Source: Verrucomicrobiota bacterium
Lineage (GTDB): Bacteria; Verrucomicrobiota; Verrucomicrobiia; Opitutales; Intestinicryptomonadaceae
Direction: 5' to 3'
Length of the DNA stretch: 8,074 nt
Assembly (NCBI GenBank): GCA_003343565.1
Contig: QALA01000059.1
Coordinates: forward strand, 1-8,074
Shown here: piece after piece, positions 1 through 5,918 of the stretch
Layout: each line of letters starts with the position of its first letter
How positions within the stretch are numbered: position 1 is the stretch's first letter
The notes under the pieces: model-generated
Databases searched by the model: none
Told to the model about the DNA's origin: nothing
Seen by the model: the letters and a program-made list of their open reading frames with translations, nothing else
Position numbers and translations under genes: made by a program

Positions 1-302
1 CCGAAATAAAAAATGCGCAAAAACAAAAAAATATCCCAAATTAAAAGTTTGCGCGACAAAGAGAATTAGGGGGTAAAAATGTGATTTCATTTGGTCGGGC
101 GCATTCGCCGTCCGCCGCGCGCCGCAACAAGGCAGGCAGGCGTCTTATTGCGCCAAGAATGCGGAAGGAATTGAGGAGGAGATTTGCAAAAAATACCTGC
201 GCGCCGCGGCAAGACGGGCGTTTTAATATCGGTTTGGCGCGCCGTCGGAGGCGGAAATTAATTGCTTGCTTGTGCATTGCGTGCGGACAAAAATGCCGAA
301 CT
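1..302. other. Upstream region of the Skp/OmpH-like gene, no supported gene
   Basis: The first 80 bases are A-rich and hold no ORF. From 81 a GTG codon preceded by AGGGGG (68-73) opens a frame that joins the chaperone gene at 303, but the 74 residues it would add are very rich in arginine and precede the signal anchor, so I read it as non-coding leader. No clear -35/-10 pair was recognised. The gene that normally lies before a skp/ompH gene (bamA) is not in the window. Confidence 0.5.
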
Positions 303-1043
303 ATGAATTTTAAGATCTTTTTTTGTGCGCTTGCGCTTTGCGCGCTGACGTTTTTAGCGTCTATTATGGCGTGCTTTGTGGGATATAAACTGTTTGCGCC
401 GCGCGTTTATTCGGCCGATTTGGTCGCGATAAAAAAGGGGTTCTACAAAACCGCGGAATCCGAAAAAAAGCTAAAAAATATGCTGGCCGGAGCGAATGCC
501 CAAATAGAGACGATGCGCAGGGAGCTTGCCGAAAAACAGAACGCCTTAAAAAAGTTTGCGGAGGAGCTGAAAGCGGTGCCGACGGAGGAGGCTCGACGCA
601 GGATAAACGAGAATAAAATCCTTCCGGCCATGCGCGAATTCAATTCGCAACGCGATTTTATGAGGCGTTTTAGCTCCGAGGCAAGGGCTAAGATTGCCAA
701 GGCCTCCCGCGAGGAAAACGCAAAACTTATTTCGGAAATCAAGGAGGAAGTGCGCAAAATTGCGGCGTCGATAAGGGCGGCGTATATTATAGATTCGTCG
801 TCGAATATGTATGCCTCGCCAAGCAGGGACATTTCGGCCGAAATAATCCGCAGGCTCAATGCCGAAAAGGGGGGAGCCGCGTCCGGAGCGGCGGATTCCG
901 ACGTGAACGCGGCAAAGCCCGGCGAAAGCCCGGTGAATGCCGACGGGGCGAAGGCGCCCGCGCAAAGTTCCGATTTGCTTCCCGACACCCTTCGCCGCGA
1001 CGCCGACGCACCCGATATGTCCGAGATTCCGTCCGCGCTGTAA
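303..1043 (+). CDS. Skp/OmpH family periplasmic chaperone-like protein, membrane-anchored
   Basis: The 246-residue product has an N-terminal hydrophobic segment (about residues 4-30), which would act as a signal anchor or uncleaved signal peptide. A long charged helical, coiled-coil-like region follows (about 45-160). The stretch YIIDSSSNMYASPSRDIS (161-178), followed by AEIIRRLN, matches the end of the Skp/OmpH fold, whose usual pattern is a hydrophobic strand, a tyrosine and then D-I-T/S-x-E-x-x-x-x-L. Family members hold unfolded outer-membrane proteins in the periplasm as trimers with helical tentacles. A hydrophilic tail rich in Ala, Pro and Asp (189-246) lies beyond the family core. I chose ATG 303 because the signal anchor starts there; no good Shine-Dalgarno precedes it, and GTG 81 with AGGGGG is the alternative. 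The last 25 codons lie inside a tandem repeat. Family assignment is by motif and architecture; the exact client is unknown. Confidence 0.75.
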   Translation: MNFKIFFCALALCALTFLASIMACFVGYKLFAPRVYSADLVAIKKGFYKTAESEKKLKNMLAGANAQIETMRRELAEKQNALKKFAEELKAVPTEEARRRINENKILPAMREFNSQRDFMRRFSSEARAKIAKASREENAKLISEIKEEVRKIAASIRAAYIIDSSSNMYASPSRDISAEIIRRLNAEKGGAASGAADSDVNAAKPGESPVNADGAKAPAQSSDLLPDTLRRDADAPDMSEIPSAL

Positions 1044-1379
1044 ATGCCCGCGGCCGCCCGCGCCGCGCATTTCGGAGCGCGGTTTTGCCTTGCGCTGCGG
1101 AATCGCCTTTTTGCGGGCTAAATCTGCGGCAGGTGTCTGGAACGGCGGCTGTCGTGTCGGATTCCGAGGCGGATTACTGGGGAAACCAATTTAAGTCGAA
1201 TTTTTGTCGGCTTGCAGTTGTAGTGGGCGGCAATTAGACATTTTCGCGCGGCCGCATGGCTCGTCGAATACGCGGCGGATTGCTCAACGGATTGCGGGTC
1301 GGATTGTATGGCGGCGGATTGCTCGCTTGATTGTGCGCGGGGCGGAAATTGCGCGCGGGACAAAGCAGTCTGCGCGGAC
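968..1379 (+). repeat. Tandem repeat copy A (about 412 bp), overlaps the 3' end of the chaperone gene
   Basis: The first unit of a tandem array begins at TTCCGATTT inside the chaperone gene and covers its last 25 codons, the TAA stop, the hairpin at 1063-1086 and about 290 bp of non-coding sequence. The non-coding part contains a nested motif CGGATTG at 1276, 1288, 1300 and 1315 (steps of 12, 12 and 15 bp). The anchor GACACCCTTCGCC lies at 984 here, at 1398 in copy B and at 1832 in copy C, giving periods of 414 and 434 bp. The copies look about 90% or more identical by eye. Confidence 0.9.
1063..1086 (+). terminator. Rho-independent terminator-like hairpin after the chaperone gene
   Basis: A perfect 6-bp stem CCGCGC/GCGCGG encloses the 8-base loop ATTTCGGA and is followed by TTTT, 20 bases after the stop codon. 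The T tract is short, so efficiency is uncertain. The same hairpin recurs in the two downstream repeat copies, at 1477-1500 and, with two changes that let it re-pair in a shifted register, at 1911-1934. Confidence 0.55.
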
Positions 1380-1813
1380 TTCCGATTTCTTCCCCACGAC
1401 ACCCTTCGCCGCGACGCCGACGTACCCGATATGTCCGAGATTCCGTCCGCGCTGTAAATGCCCGCGACCTCTCGCGCCGCGCATTTCGGAGCGCGGTTTT
1501 GCCTTGCGCTGCGGAGTCGCCTTTTTTGCGGTCTAAATCTGCGGTATGCGATTAGAACAGAGGCTGTCGTGTCGGATTCCGAGGCGGATTACTGGGGAAA
1601 TCAATTTAAGTCGAATTTTTGTCGGCTTACAGATTATTTGTCGGCTTGCAGTTGTAGTGGGCGGCAATTAGACATTTTCGCGCGGCCGCATGGCTCGTCG
1701 AATACGCGGCGGATTGTTTAACGGATTGCGGGTCGGATTGTATGGCGGCGGATTGCTCGGCTGATTGCGCGCGAGGCGGAAATTGTGCGCGGGACAAAGC
1801 AGTCTGCGCGGAC
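1380..1813 (+). repeat. Tandem repeat copy B (about 434 bp)
   Basis: This is a second full unit lying entirely outside the gene. It still contains the chaperone's last 19 codons in an uninterrupted frame ending in TAA, with one residue changed (Ala to Val in DTLRRDADVPDMSEIPSAL), and the terminator-like hairpin at 1477-1500. It carries a 19-base insertion at 1621-1639 that duplicates the neighbouring GTCGGCTT-CAG motif, which mostly explains the longer period. The CGGATTG short repeats are present as in copy A. No promoter or start codon was found that would express the duplicated tail. Confidence 0.9.
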
Positions 1814-1993
1814 TTTCGATTTCTTCCCCCCGACACCCTTCGCCGCGACGCCGACGCACCCGATATGTCCGAGATTCCGTCCGCGCTGTAAATGCCCGCG
1901 GCCTCTCGCGCCGCGCGTTTCGGAACGCGGTTTTGCCTTGCGTTGCGGAATCGCCTTTTTTTTGGTTGGCCGAACCCGCGGTAGGCGGTTGGA
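1814..1993 (+). repeat. Tandem repeat copy C, partial (about 180 bp)
   Basis: The third unit keeps only the gene-end half: the same last 19 codons (DTLRRDADAPDMSEIPSAL, identical in protein to copy A), the TAA, and a terminator-like hairpin at 1911-1934. Similarity is strong to about 1955 and fades through GCGGTAGGCGGTTGGA (1977-1992) before stopping. The array therefore has the pattern X-Y, X-Y, X, where X is the 3' end of the gene plus terminator and Y is the spacer. Confidence 0.85.
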
Positions 1994-2466
1994 TTATTGA
2001 AGTTTTTTCGCCTTCTGAAAAATCGCTCCGAATGTTTTTCGTTTTAGAGTGCGGGCGGGAAATGTTCTTAAGCGCAAATTTGTCCTCCCGCGAATAGGCC
2101 GCAATTTTTTTTAATAAAATATTCCGAATTTTCTTCTTTTGCGAATTTTTCCGACGCCGCTTCTTTTCCACCTCCCGTTCCCATTCGTATGTCAAGCGTT
2201 TCGCCAATTCTGCGTTCTTTGCAGGTTACGCTTCTAAACGCTCTATTCGCGCCGCTATTGCAAGGCGTAAGTCGAATCGGAATCGCCGGGGGGGAGCGCT
2301 TTGTTTTTCCGCCGTTTTTTATTGCGTAAATTGCCGCACAGATTGAGGAATCATGGGGCAGACGCGGAATGTTTGACTGTTTTTTCGGTCGAGAAAGGGC
2401 CTAAATTTAGGCTTGGCAGGCCGGGAAATTATTTTTATTTAAAATTTATTTTCTATAAAAGGAAGA
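1994..2466. other. Intergenic region before the PstS-like gene
   Basis: No supported gene. A minus-strand frame here is lysine/arginine-rich and crosses into the repeat array, so it is not believed. The region ends in an A/T-rich stretch (2426-2460) leading to the ribosome binding site AAAGGAAGA (2458-2466). TTGACT (2373-2378) and TTGGCA (2413-2418) resemble -35 boxes, but the nearest -10-like TAAAAT (2440-2445) is 21 bases from TTGGCA, so no promoter can be called with confidence. Confidence 0.5.
2399..2412. promoter_or_regulatory. 14-bp perfect palindrome, possible operator
   Basis: GCCTAAATTTAGGC is perfectly self-complementary and lies 55 bp before the PstS-like start codon, between the two -35-like hexamers. 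Its length and place fit a dimeric repressor or activator site. It does not resemble the direct-repeat PHO boxes bound by PhoB. No regulator is encoded nearby, so the role is inferred only. Confidence 0.3.
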
Positions 2467-3381
2467 ATGATGAATTTTAAACTGGCAGTCACGGCGGCGT
2501 TGTCCGTCTTATCGCTTTGCGCTTACGGCGAGCCGGCAAAAAAGCCTTCGGAATCCGGCCAGCCTGCGGGCATAGTTTTAAAGGGAAGCGACATTGTAAA
2601 GCCCGCCATTGAAGACGCGCTGATGGAGCTTGCAAAGCGGGAGCGCATTTCGCTGTCGTTGGACATGAGGGGCACGTATCCGCTCCTCAGGGAAGACTCC
2701 CCCGAACCTTTCGACGCCGCCGTGGTCGCGGTGCCGAAGGGCGGCAAGCTTCCGTCCGATCTCGTGGCAATACCGTTTGCGTATCAGGTTGCGATGGTCG
2801 TCGTAAATGCGGCCAATCCGATAGAGGAAATATCGACGGACACTTTGCGGAAAATATATTCGAAAGTTTCGTCGGGCCGAATCGAATCATGGAGCCAGGT
2901 CGGGGTCAGATACGCGGGGCTTCGCAACATTCTTGCGCTGATAACGGGGTATTCCGACGGAATATATGTCGAACTGTTTAAAAATTCCTCGTTCGACGGC
3001 GGCGAATTGGGCGATTGGGTGACGATGATGAAAGACTCCTCCGAAGTGCTTTCAAATGTGCGCGTAAACAATTCCGCAATCGGGATAGTCGGGCGCGTTT
3101 ACGACAAGAACATGGTGAAGATACTTTCCGTTTCGGATTCAAGTTCCGGCGGCAACTACCGCTATTCGTTTCTTCCGAATCAGGCTTCCGTCTTCAACGG
3201 CGACTACCCGATGACGCTCAGCTATTACATCGTATTTAAGCGGGAGAACGCCAAGAAGGTCAAGAAGCTCGTGTCGATTCTCCTCGGCTCCCAGATTGCC
3301 GACAGGCTGGACGCAAAGGGATTTTTCAGCGCGCCTCCGGAGTCCAGAAAAAAGTCGCTTTTCGAGCTTGACATTTTGTAG
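2467..3381 (+). CDS. PstS-like periplasmic substrate-binding protein (PBP-like domain)
   Basis: The 304-residue protein has a signal peptide (basic start, hydrophobic 5-19, probable cleavage after CAYG or near EPA, about 21-24). The mature part has the order of a PstS-type phosphate-binding protein: GSD near the start (40-42), the segment around AIPFAYQVAMVVVNAANP (101-118) leading into EISTDTLRKIYS and IESWSQ (121-144), NSAIGIVGR (202-210), and NGDYPMTLSYYIVF (244-257). Such proteins deliver phosphate to a PstABC transporter or scavenge ligand in the periplasm. The S-G-T anion-binding stretch expected near 160-170 is absent (LITGYSDGIYVELF instead), so phosphate binding is doubtful, and no pstCAB or phoU genes are adjacent. 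AAAGGAAGA precedes two successive ATGs; the second (2470) is better spaced and may be the true start. A tRNA gene follows 38 bp downstream with no terminator between. Confidence 0.8.
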   Translation: MMNFKLAVTAALSVLSLCAYGEPAKKPSESGQPAGIVLKGSDIVKPAIEDALMELAKRERISLSLDMRGTYPLLREDSPEPFDAAVVAVPKGGKLPSDLVAIPFAYQVAMVVVNAANPIEEISTDTLRKIYSKVSSGRIESWSQVGVRYAGLRNILALITGYSDGIYVELFKNSSFDGGELGDWVTMMKDSSEVLSNVRVNNSAIGIVGRVYDKNMVKILSVSDSSSGGNYRYSFLPNQASVFNGDYPMTLSYYIVFKRENAKKVKKLVSILLGSQIADRLDAKGFFSAPPESRKKSLFELDIL

Positions 3382-3419
3382 GTATTCGGCATCGTGATTG
3401 CCCATAGTTTGAATTTTGC

Positions 3420-3495
3420 GCGGGCGTAGCTCAATTGGCAGAGCGTGACCTTGCCAAGGTCGAGGTTGTCGGTTCGAACCCGATCGCCCGCTCCA
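3420..3495 (+). tRNA. tRNA-Gly (anticodon GCC)
   Basis: All arms can be drawn: acceptor GCGGGCG/CGCCCGC (3420-3426 with 3485-3491), D stem GCTC/GAGC, anticodon stem TGACC/GGTCG around the loop TTGCCAA with anticodon GCC at 3453-3455, and T stem GTCGG/CCGAT around TTCGAAC. The discriminator base is T and the CCA end is encoded (3493-3495), giving 76 nt. It reads GGC and GGT glycine codons. It lies on the same strand as the PstS-like gene and may be read through from it. A run of six T follows directly. Confidence 0.97.
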
Positions 3496-3522
3496 TTTTT
3501 TAGGAAGCAAAATTCGGGTTTT

Positions 3523-3560
3523 AGCGTCGGGCCTTAGCGTAGAGTCTCGACGCTTTTTTT
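3523..3560 (+). terminator. Rho-independent terminator after tRNA-Gly
   Basis: AGCGTCGGG (3523-3531) pairs with CTCGACGCT (3546-3554), nine pairs with one G-T wobble, around a 14-base loop. A run of seven T ends at 3560. It probably ends transcripts of the tRNA and possibly of the upstream PstS-like gene. Confidence 0.8.
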
Positions 3561-4048
3561 GTGCCGCGTCGGCGGGAGGGGAGCGTTTTTATTTTTTTCG
3601 CGCTCGGCGGAGATTCTTAGATTCGTTTTGGCAATTCTGCGGTAGGGGATTATTTTTTCGCGATTTTTTTTGCGATGTTTGCGCGCGTTTTTTTACGCCT
3701 TCTAAAGCTTCGAATAGTTGTGCAACATGGCGCAAGTTTTATCGGCATAAGCTTAAAATATCCCGCGCCTTTGCAAACGCCTTCGGGGTGCGGCGGCGTT
3801 TGAAGCGCGCTTTTAGAAGCGGAGTTATCGCGAAAGATAATGCAGAATTGCGGAATGTTTAAGGGGATTGCGGAGGAATTGAATGCGGATTTTAATTCGG
3901 GGATATTTTTTTCCAAAACGGCCCAAGTTGAAACGGGATTTGGAAGGGCTTTCAGGACAGTCAGGACGGCCGGGGAGGCAGTGCGGACAGAAGCGGGAAA
4001 AGTTGTCGAGGGCGGCGCATTGCGCGGGCCTTATGCGCATTGCCGGCG

Positions 4049-4072
4049 GCAATGGGTTTGCAAACAGATTGC
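4049..4072. promoter_or_regulatory. 24-bp dyad-symmetric element
   Basis: The 10-bp perfect palindrome GTTTGCAAAC (4056-4065) is flanked by GCAAT on the left and ATTGC on the right, with only two mismatched position pairs across the 24 bp. It looks like a protein-binding dyad, but it sits in a convergent intergenic region where an operator is not expected. Function unknown. Confidence 0.25.
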
Positions 4073-4297
4073 AATGCCGCGCCGCAAGGGGAGGGGCAAA
4101 ATCCCGCTTCATTTCTTGATGTCGCTTCATTTTTTAGGGGCACATTTCACGATGCGCCGGTTCGCGCCGGCTTCCCAGAGTTCTCCGACTTTCCCGACGG
4201 AATACCCCAAAGGCGCGTTCGGTTCGGCGCGAATTTTTGCGGGACAATCGAATAATCGGGCAATCGTATAAACGCCCATGCCGCCCCGGCAATTTCT

Positions 4298-4346
4298 GCG
4301 CTTTCAACGCGCTATGGACGCGCTTTCGCCGCGCTTTTTGCGCGGT
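4298..4346. repeat. Short tandem repeat, 11-bp period (GCGCT core)
   Basis: Four successive 11-bp units begin with GCGCT (4298, 4309, 4320, 4331) and a fifth starts GCGGT (4342). Units one and three share GCGCTTTC. The 11-bp step is close to one helical turn, so the cores face the same side of the DNA. The last units also form the hairpin at 4329-4345. Confidence 0.6.
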
Positions 4347-4388
4347 CTTGCGGGTAGGGGCGCCGAAGGCGCGCCGCAAAGACAGGGC

Positions 4389-5303
4389 CTATTTGACAGT
4401 GGCTCTCACGAGCACCGGATAGTGGTCGGACGGCGTGCGAATATTGGACCAGCGCGCCCCTTTCGAATTTGCGTTCGCTCCGAAAATCGAATCGTCTTTT
4501 ATGAGGTCGCAAAGCCTGTCGGTCAGAACTCCGTAGCGCTCTATTTCGATTCCGGGCGAGACGAGTATACAGTCGATTCTGTCGGGCTGTTTTTCAACCG
4601 GCGCGCAGGTATAGTTGTGCCACGTTTCCCGCGGGCCGTAGGGGGGAGTTTTCGATGCGTTTTTCGCGTCGATAAAACCCTTCGTCGTCAGATATAGAAT
4701 CGCCTCCGACGAGGGCGGGCTGTTGAAATCGCCCACGAGGAAGAACGGATCTTTCCCCGCCGTCGATTTTATTTTTTCAAACAGAAGCCTCGCCGAGTTC
4801 GCCCGCGCCCGCGCGCCCACATTGTCGAGATGCACATTGAATACAAAGAAGACTTTTTTTGAGGCCTTGTCGCGCAGCTTTACCCACGTGCATATGCGCT
4901 TGTGCCTTGCGTCCCAGCCCAATGAGGGTTTGGTGGGCGTTTCGGAGAGCCAGAAACGCCCGTTTAGGAGGAGGTCGTACTTCGACGGCTTGTAGAAAAT
5001 CGCGCACGTTTCGCCCTTTTGCTCGCCGTCCTCCCGCGGATCGGCGACGTATTCGTAAATGTTGTCGTCGCCCTTTATGTCGTCGAGCTGGTGAAGCCAG
5101 CCTTCTTGGGTTCCTATTACGTCGAAATCGTGAAAGCGCACGAGTCTTTTTACCGAGTCCGATCTCTGCGCCCAGTTGTTTGCCTCCGGAGTTTGGGCGC
5201 ATTTAATGTTGAAAGTTCCGATGGAAATGTTCGCGGGTTCGCCGAAACACGCCGCGCTTACAAAGAGCGCAACGGCACACAAGAGGTACGACTTATTCTT
5301 CAT
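4389..5303 (-). CDS. Secreted endonuclease/exonuclease/phosphatase (EEP) family protein
   Basis: The 304-residue protein has a signal peptide (hydrophobic 5-20, likely cleavage near CFGEP, 19-23) followed by a complete EEP domain of about 280 residues. The conserved metal and catalytic positions are all visible: TFNIK (Asn32), GTQEG (Glu67), HLDN (His158, Asp160), GDFNSPPSS (Asp192, Asn194), DRIDCILVS (Asp241, Asp244) and the closing SDHYPV (Asp293, His294). Family members are Mg-dependent phosphodiesterases that include DNase I-like nucleases, sphingomyelinases and inositol phosphatases; the substrate cannot be read from sequence. The export signal places it in the periplasm or outside. No Shine-Dalgarno precedes ATG 5303, and a promoter lies just upstream, so the mRNA may be nearly leaderless. 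It is monocistronic, facing away from the aldolase gene. Confidence 0.88.
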   Translation of the reverse strand: MKNKSYLLCAVALFVSAACFGEPANISIGTFNIKCAQTPEANNWAQRSDSVKRLVRFHDFDVIGTQEGWLHQLDDIKGDDNIYEYVADPREDGEQKGETCAIFYKPSKYDLLLNGRFWLSETPTKPSLGWDARHKRICTWVKLRDKASKKVFFVFNVHLDNVGARARANSARLLFEKIKSTAGKDPFFLVGDFNSPPSSEAILYLTTKGFIDAKNASKTPPYGPRETWHNYTCAPVEKQPDRIDCILVSPGIEIERYGVLTDRLCDLIKDDSIFGANANSKGARWSNIRTPSDHYPVLVRATVK

Positions 5304-5312
5304 AATACAATT

Positions 5313-5341
5313 AAGATATCGTTTTATTTCCCGTTAGTCAA
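5313..5341 (-). promoter_or_regulatory. Sigma70-like promoter of the EEP enzyme gene, near-leaderless
   Basis: On the minus strand TTGACT (5336-5341) and TATCTT (5313-5318) are separated by exactly 17 bases. Only nine bases separate the -10 box from ATG 5303, so transcription would start about three bases before the start codon, consistent with the lack of a Shine-Dalgarno sequence there. Confidence 0.55.
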
Positions 5342-5866
5342 GCCGGTATTGGAGTTGCGAAATTGCGCATGGACGCCGGAACTGCCGGGGGATTTGCCGC
5401 AGAGATTGCGGACGCATTGCGCGAGTGCGCCGCGAAAGTGCGCTTATGAAAACAATGAAATTCGGGGCCGGGACAGGCAAATTGCGCAACTACGCCGCAA
5501 AAGGCGCGCTTGCGAAAAGAACGCTTGCATGTCGCATGCGGCCGATGCAAGGCGCGGGTCCGATTGCCGCATTTGGGCTTTGTGTGTGAACTGTGCCGAT
5601 GCGGAAGTTGTGCCGTGCCGAGAAGGAATCTTATGCCGCGAACACTACCGGCTTGCGCGTTGCGGCGCGGGAATTGCGTCGTCTGTTCCATGCGGTTTTG
5701 CGAGGGGCACAGCTTGGGGGTAAATTCGGCATGTCGAATCGGATTCGTTCGGCAGTAATGCAACCTCAAATGTTTTGTTCGGCTGTTCCCTATTTTACTG
5801 CCATGAAATACGGCCCGATTTTGGAGGAAAAAATCCGCATTTATGACGGTTTATTTGGAAATAGTT
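5342..5866. other. Intergenic region between the divergent EEP and aldolase genes
   Basis: A low-complexity tract rich in TTGCG, TGCG and CGC words. A degenerate motif of the form ATTGCGC followed by CGCCG and A-rich bases recurs at 5362, 5416 and 5481; the second and third copies are similar over about 40 bp (5414-5454 with 5477-5520). The only ORFs that draw attention are the Cys-rich frame at 5510-5758 and a 49-codon frame at 5731-5880, neither with a convincing ribosome binding site. Confidence 0.45.
5510..5758 (+). CDS. Doubtful small Cys-rich ORF (82 aa), zinc-ribbon-like spacing
   Basis: Starting at TTG, this frame encodes 82 residues with 11 cysteines, four as CxxC pairs: CGRC (10-13), CELC (26-29), CGSC (31-34) and CVVC (56-59), plus CEGH (64-67). 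The first two pairs are 12 residues apart, a spacing seen in zinc ribbons. Against it are the TTG start, only a weak AAAAGG upstream, unusual use of CGA for arginine, and a region so rich in TGC that other frames are also Cys-rich. No family is recognised. It may be chance. Confidence 0.15.
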   Translation: MRKERLHVACGRCKARVRLPHLGFVCELCRCGSCAVPRRNLMPRTLPACALRRGNCVVCSMRFCEGHSLGVNSACRIGFVRQ

Positions 5867-5897
5867 TTGACTTTCTTTGAATTTACACAAATAAAAT
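5867..5897 (+). promoter_or_regulatory. Probable promoter of the class II aldolase gene
   Basis: TTGACT (5867-5872) is followed after 19 bases by TAAAAT (5892-5897), in an A/T-rich stretch. Transcription would start near 5904, just ahead of the ribosome binding site AAGGA (5906-5910), giving a leader of about 15 bases. The spacer is longer than the ideal 17. The same TTGACT hexamer serves the EEP gene on the other strand. Confidence 0.45.
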
Positions 5898-5918
5898 ATG
5901 GTAATAAGGAAAATTTTG

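Larger units (their letters stand above)
3561..4388. other. Gene-free gap between tRNA-Gly and the EEP enzyme gene
   Basis: Flanking transcripts converge on this 830-bp gap. ORFs on both strands are arginine-rich, lack family motifs and lack ribosome binding sites, so none is accepted. It contains a hairpin CATTGCC-GGC-GGCAATG (4038-4054), an overlapping 24-bp dyad (4049-4072), an 11-bp periodic repeat (4298-4346), and two hairpins just beyond the 3' end of the minus-strand gene: CCGCGC-TTTTT-GCGCGG (4329-4345) and GCGCC-GAA-GGCGC (4360-4372). The last two could mark the end of the EEP transcript, but neither has a T tract on the minus strand. The words ATTGC and GCAAT are conspicuously common. 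Confidence 0.5.

Noticed and set aside
81..302. N-terminal extension of the chaperone gene from GTG 81
   Set aside because: The added 74 residues are arginine-rich noise and would bury the signal anchor that begins at ATG 303, despite an AGGGGG near 81.
1063..1086. CRISPR or ncRNA array interpretation of the repeats after the chaperone gene
   Set aside because: Units are over 400 bp with diverged spacers of common origin, not short repeats with unique spacers, and no cas gene or promoter is present.
1204..1536. Repeated ORFs on both strands within the tandem array
   Set aside because: They are the same out-of-frame translation of the repeat in each copy; Arg/Pro/Ser-rich with no start signals. 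Only the gene-end frame is meaningful.
1668..2207. Minus-strand ORF of 179 codons with a lysine-rich start
   Set aside because: It begins with TTG, has no ribosome binding site or family motif, and half of it is antisense to the repeat array.
3840..4271. Plus-strand ORF of 143 codons in the convergent gap
   Set aside because: Composition is irregular, there is no ribosome binding site and no recognisable domain, and it runs through dyads.
5731..5880. 49-codon ORF just before the aldolase gene, ending LFGNSFDFL
   Set aside because: It looks protein-like, but the nearest G-run is too far from the ATG and the aldolase promoter lies within its end; too little to call a gene.
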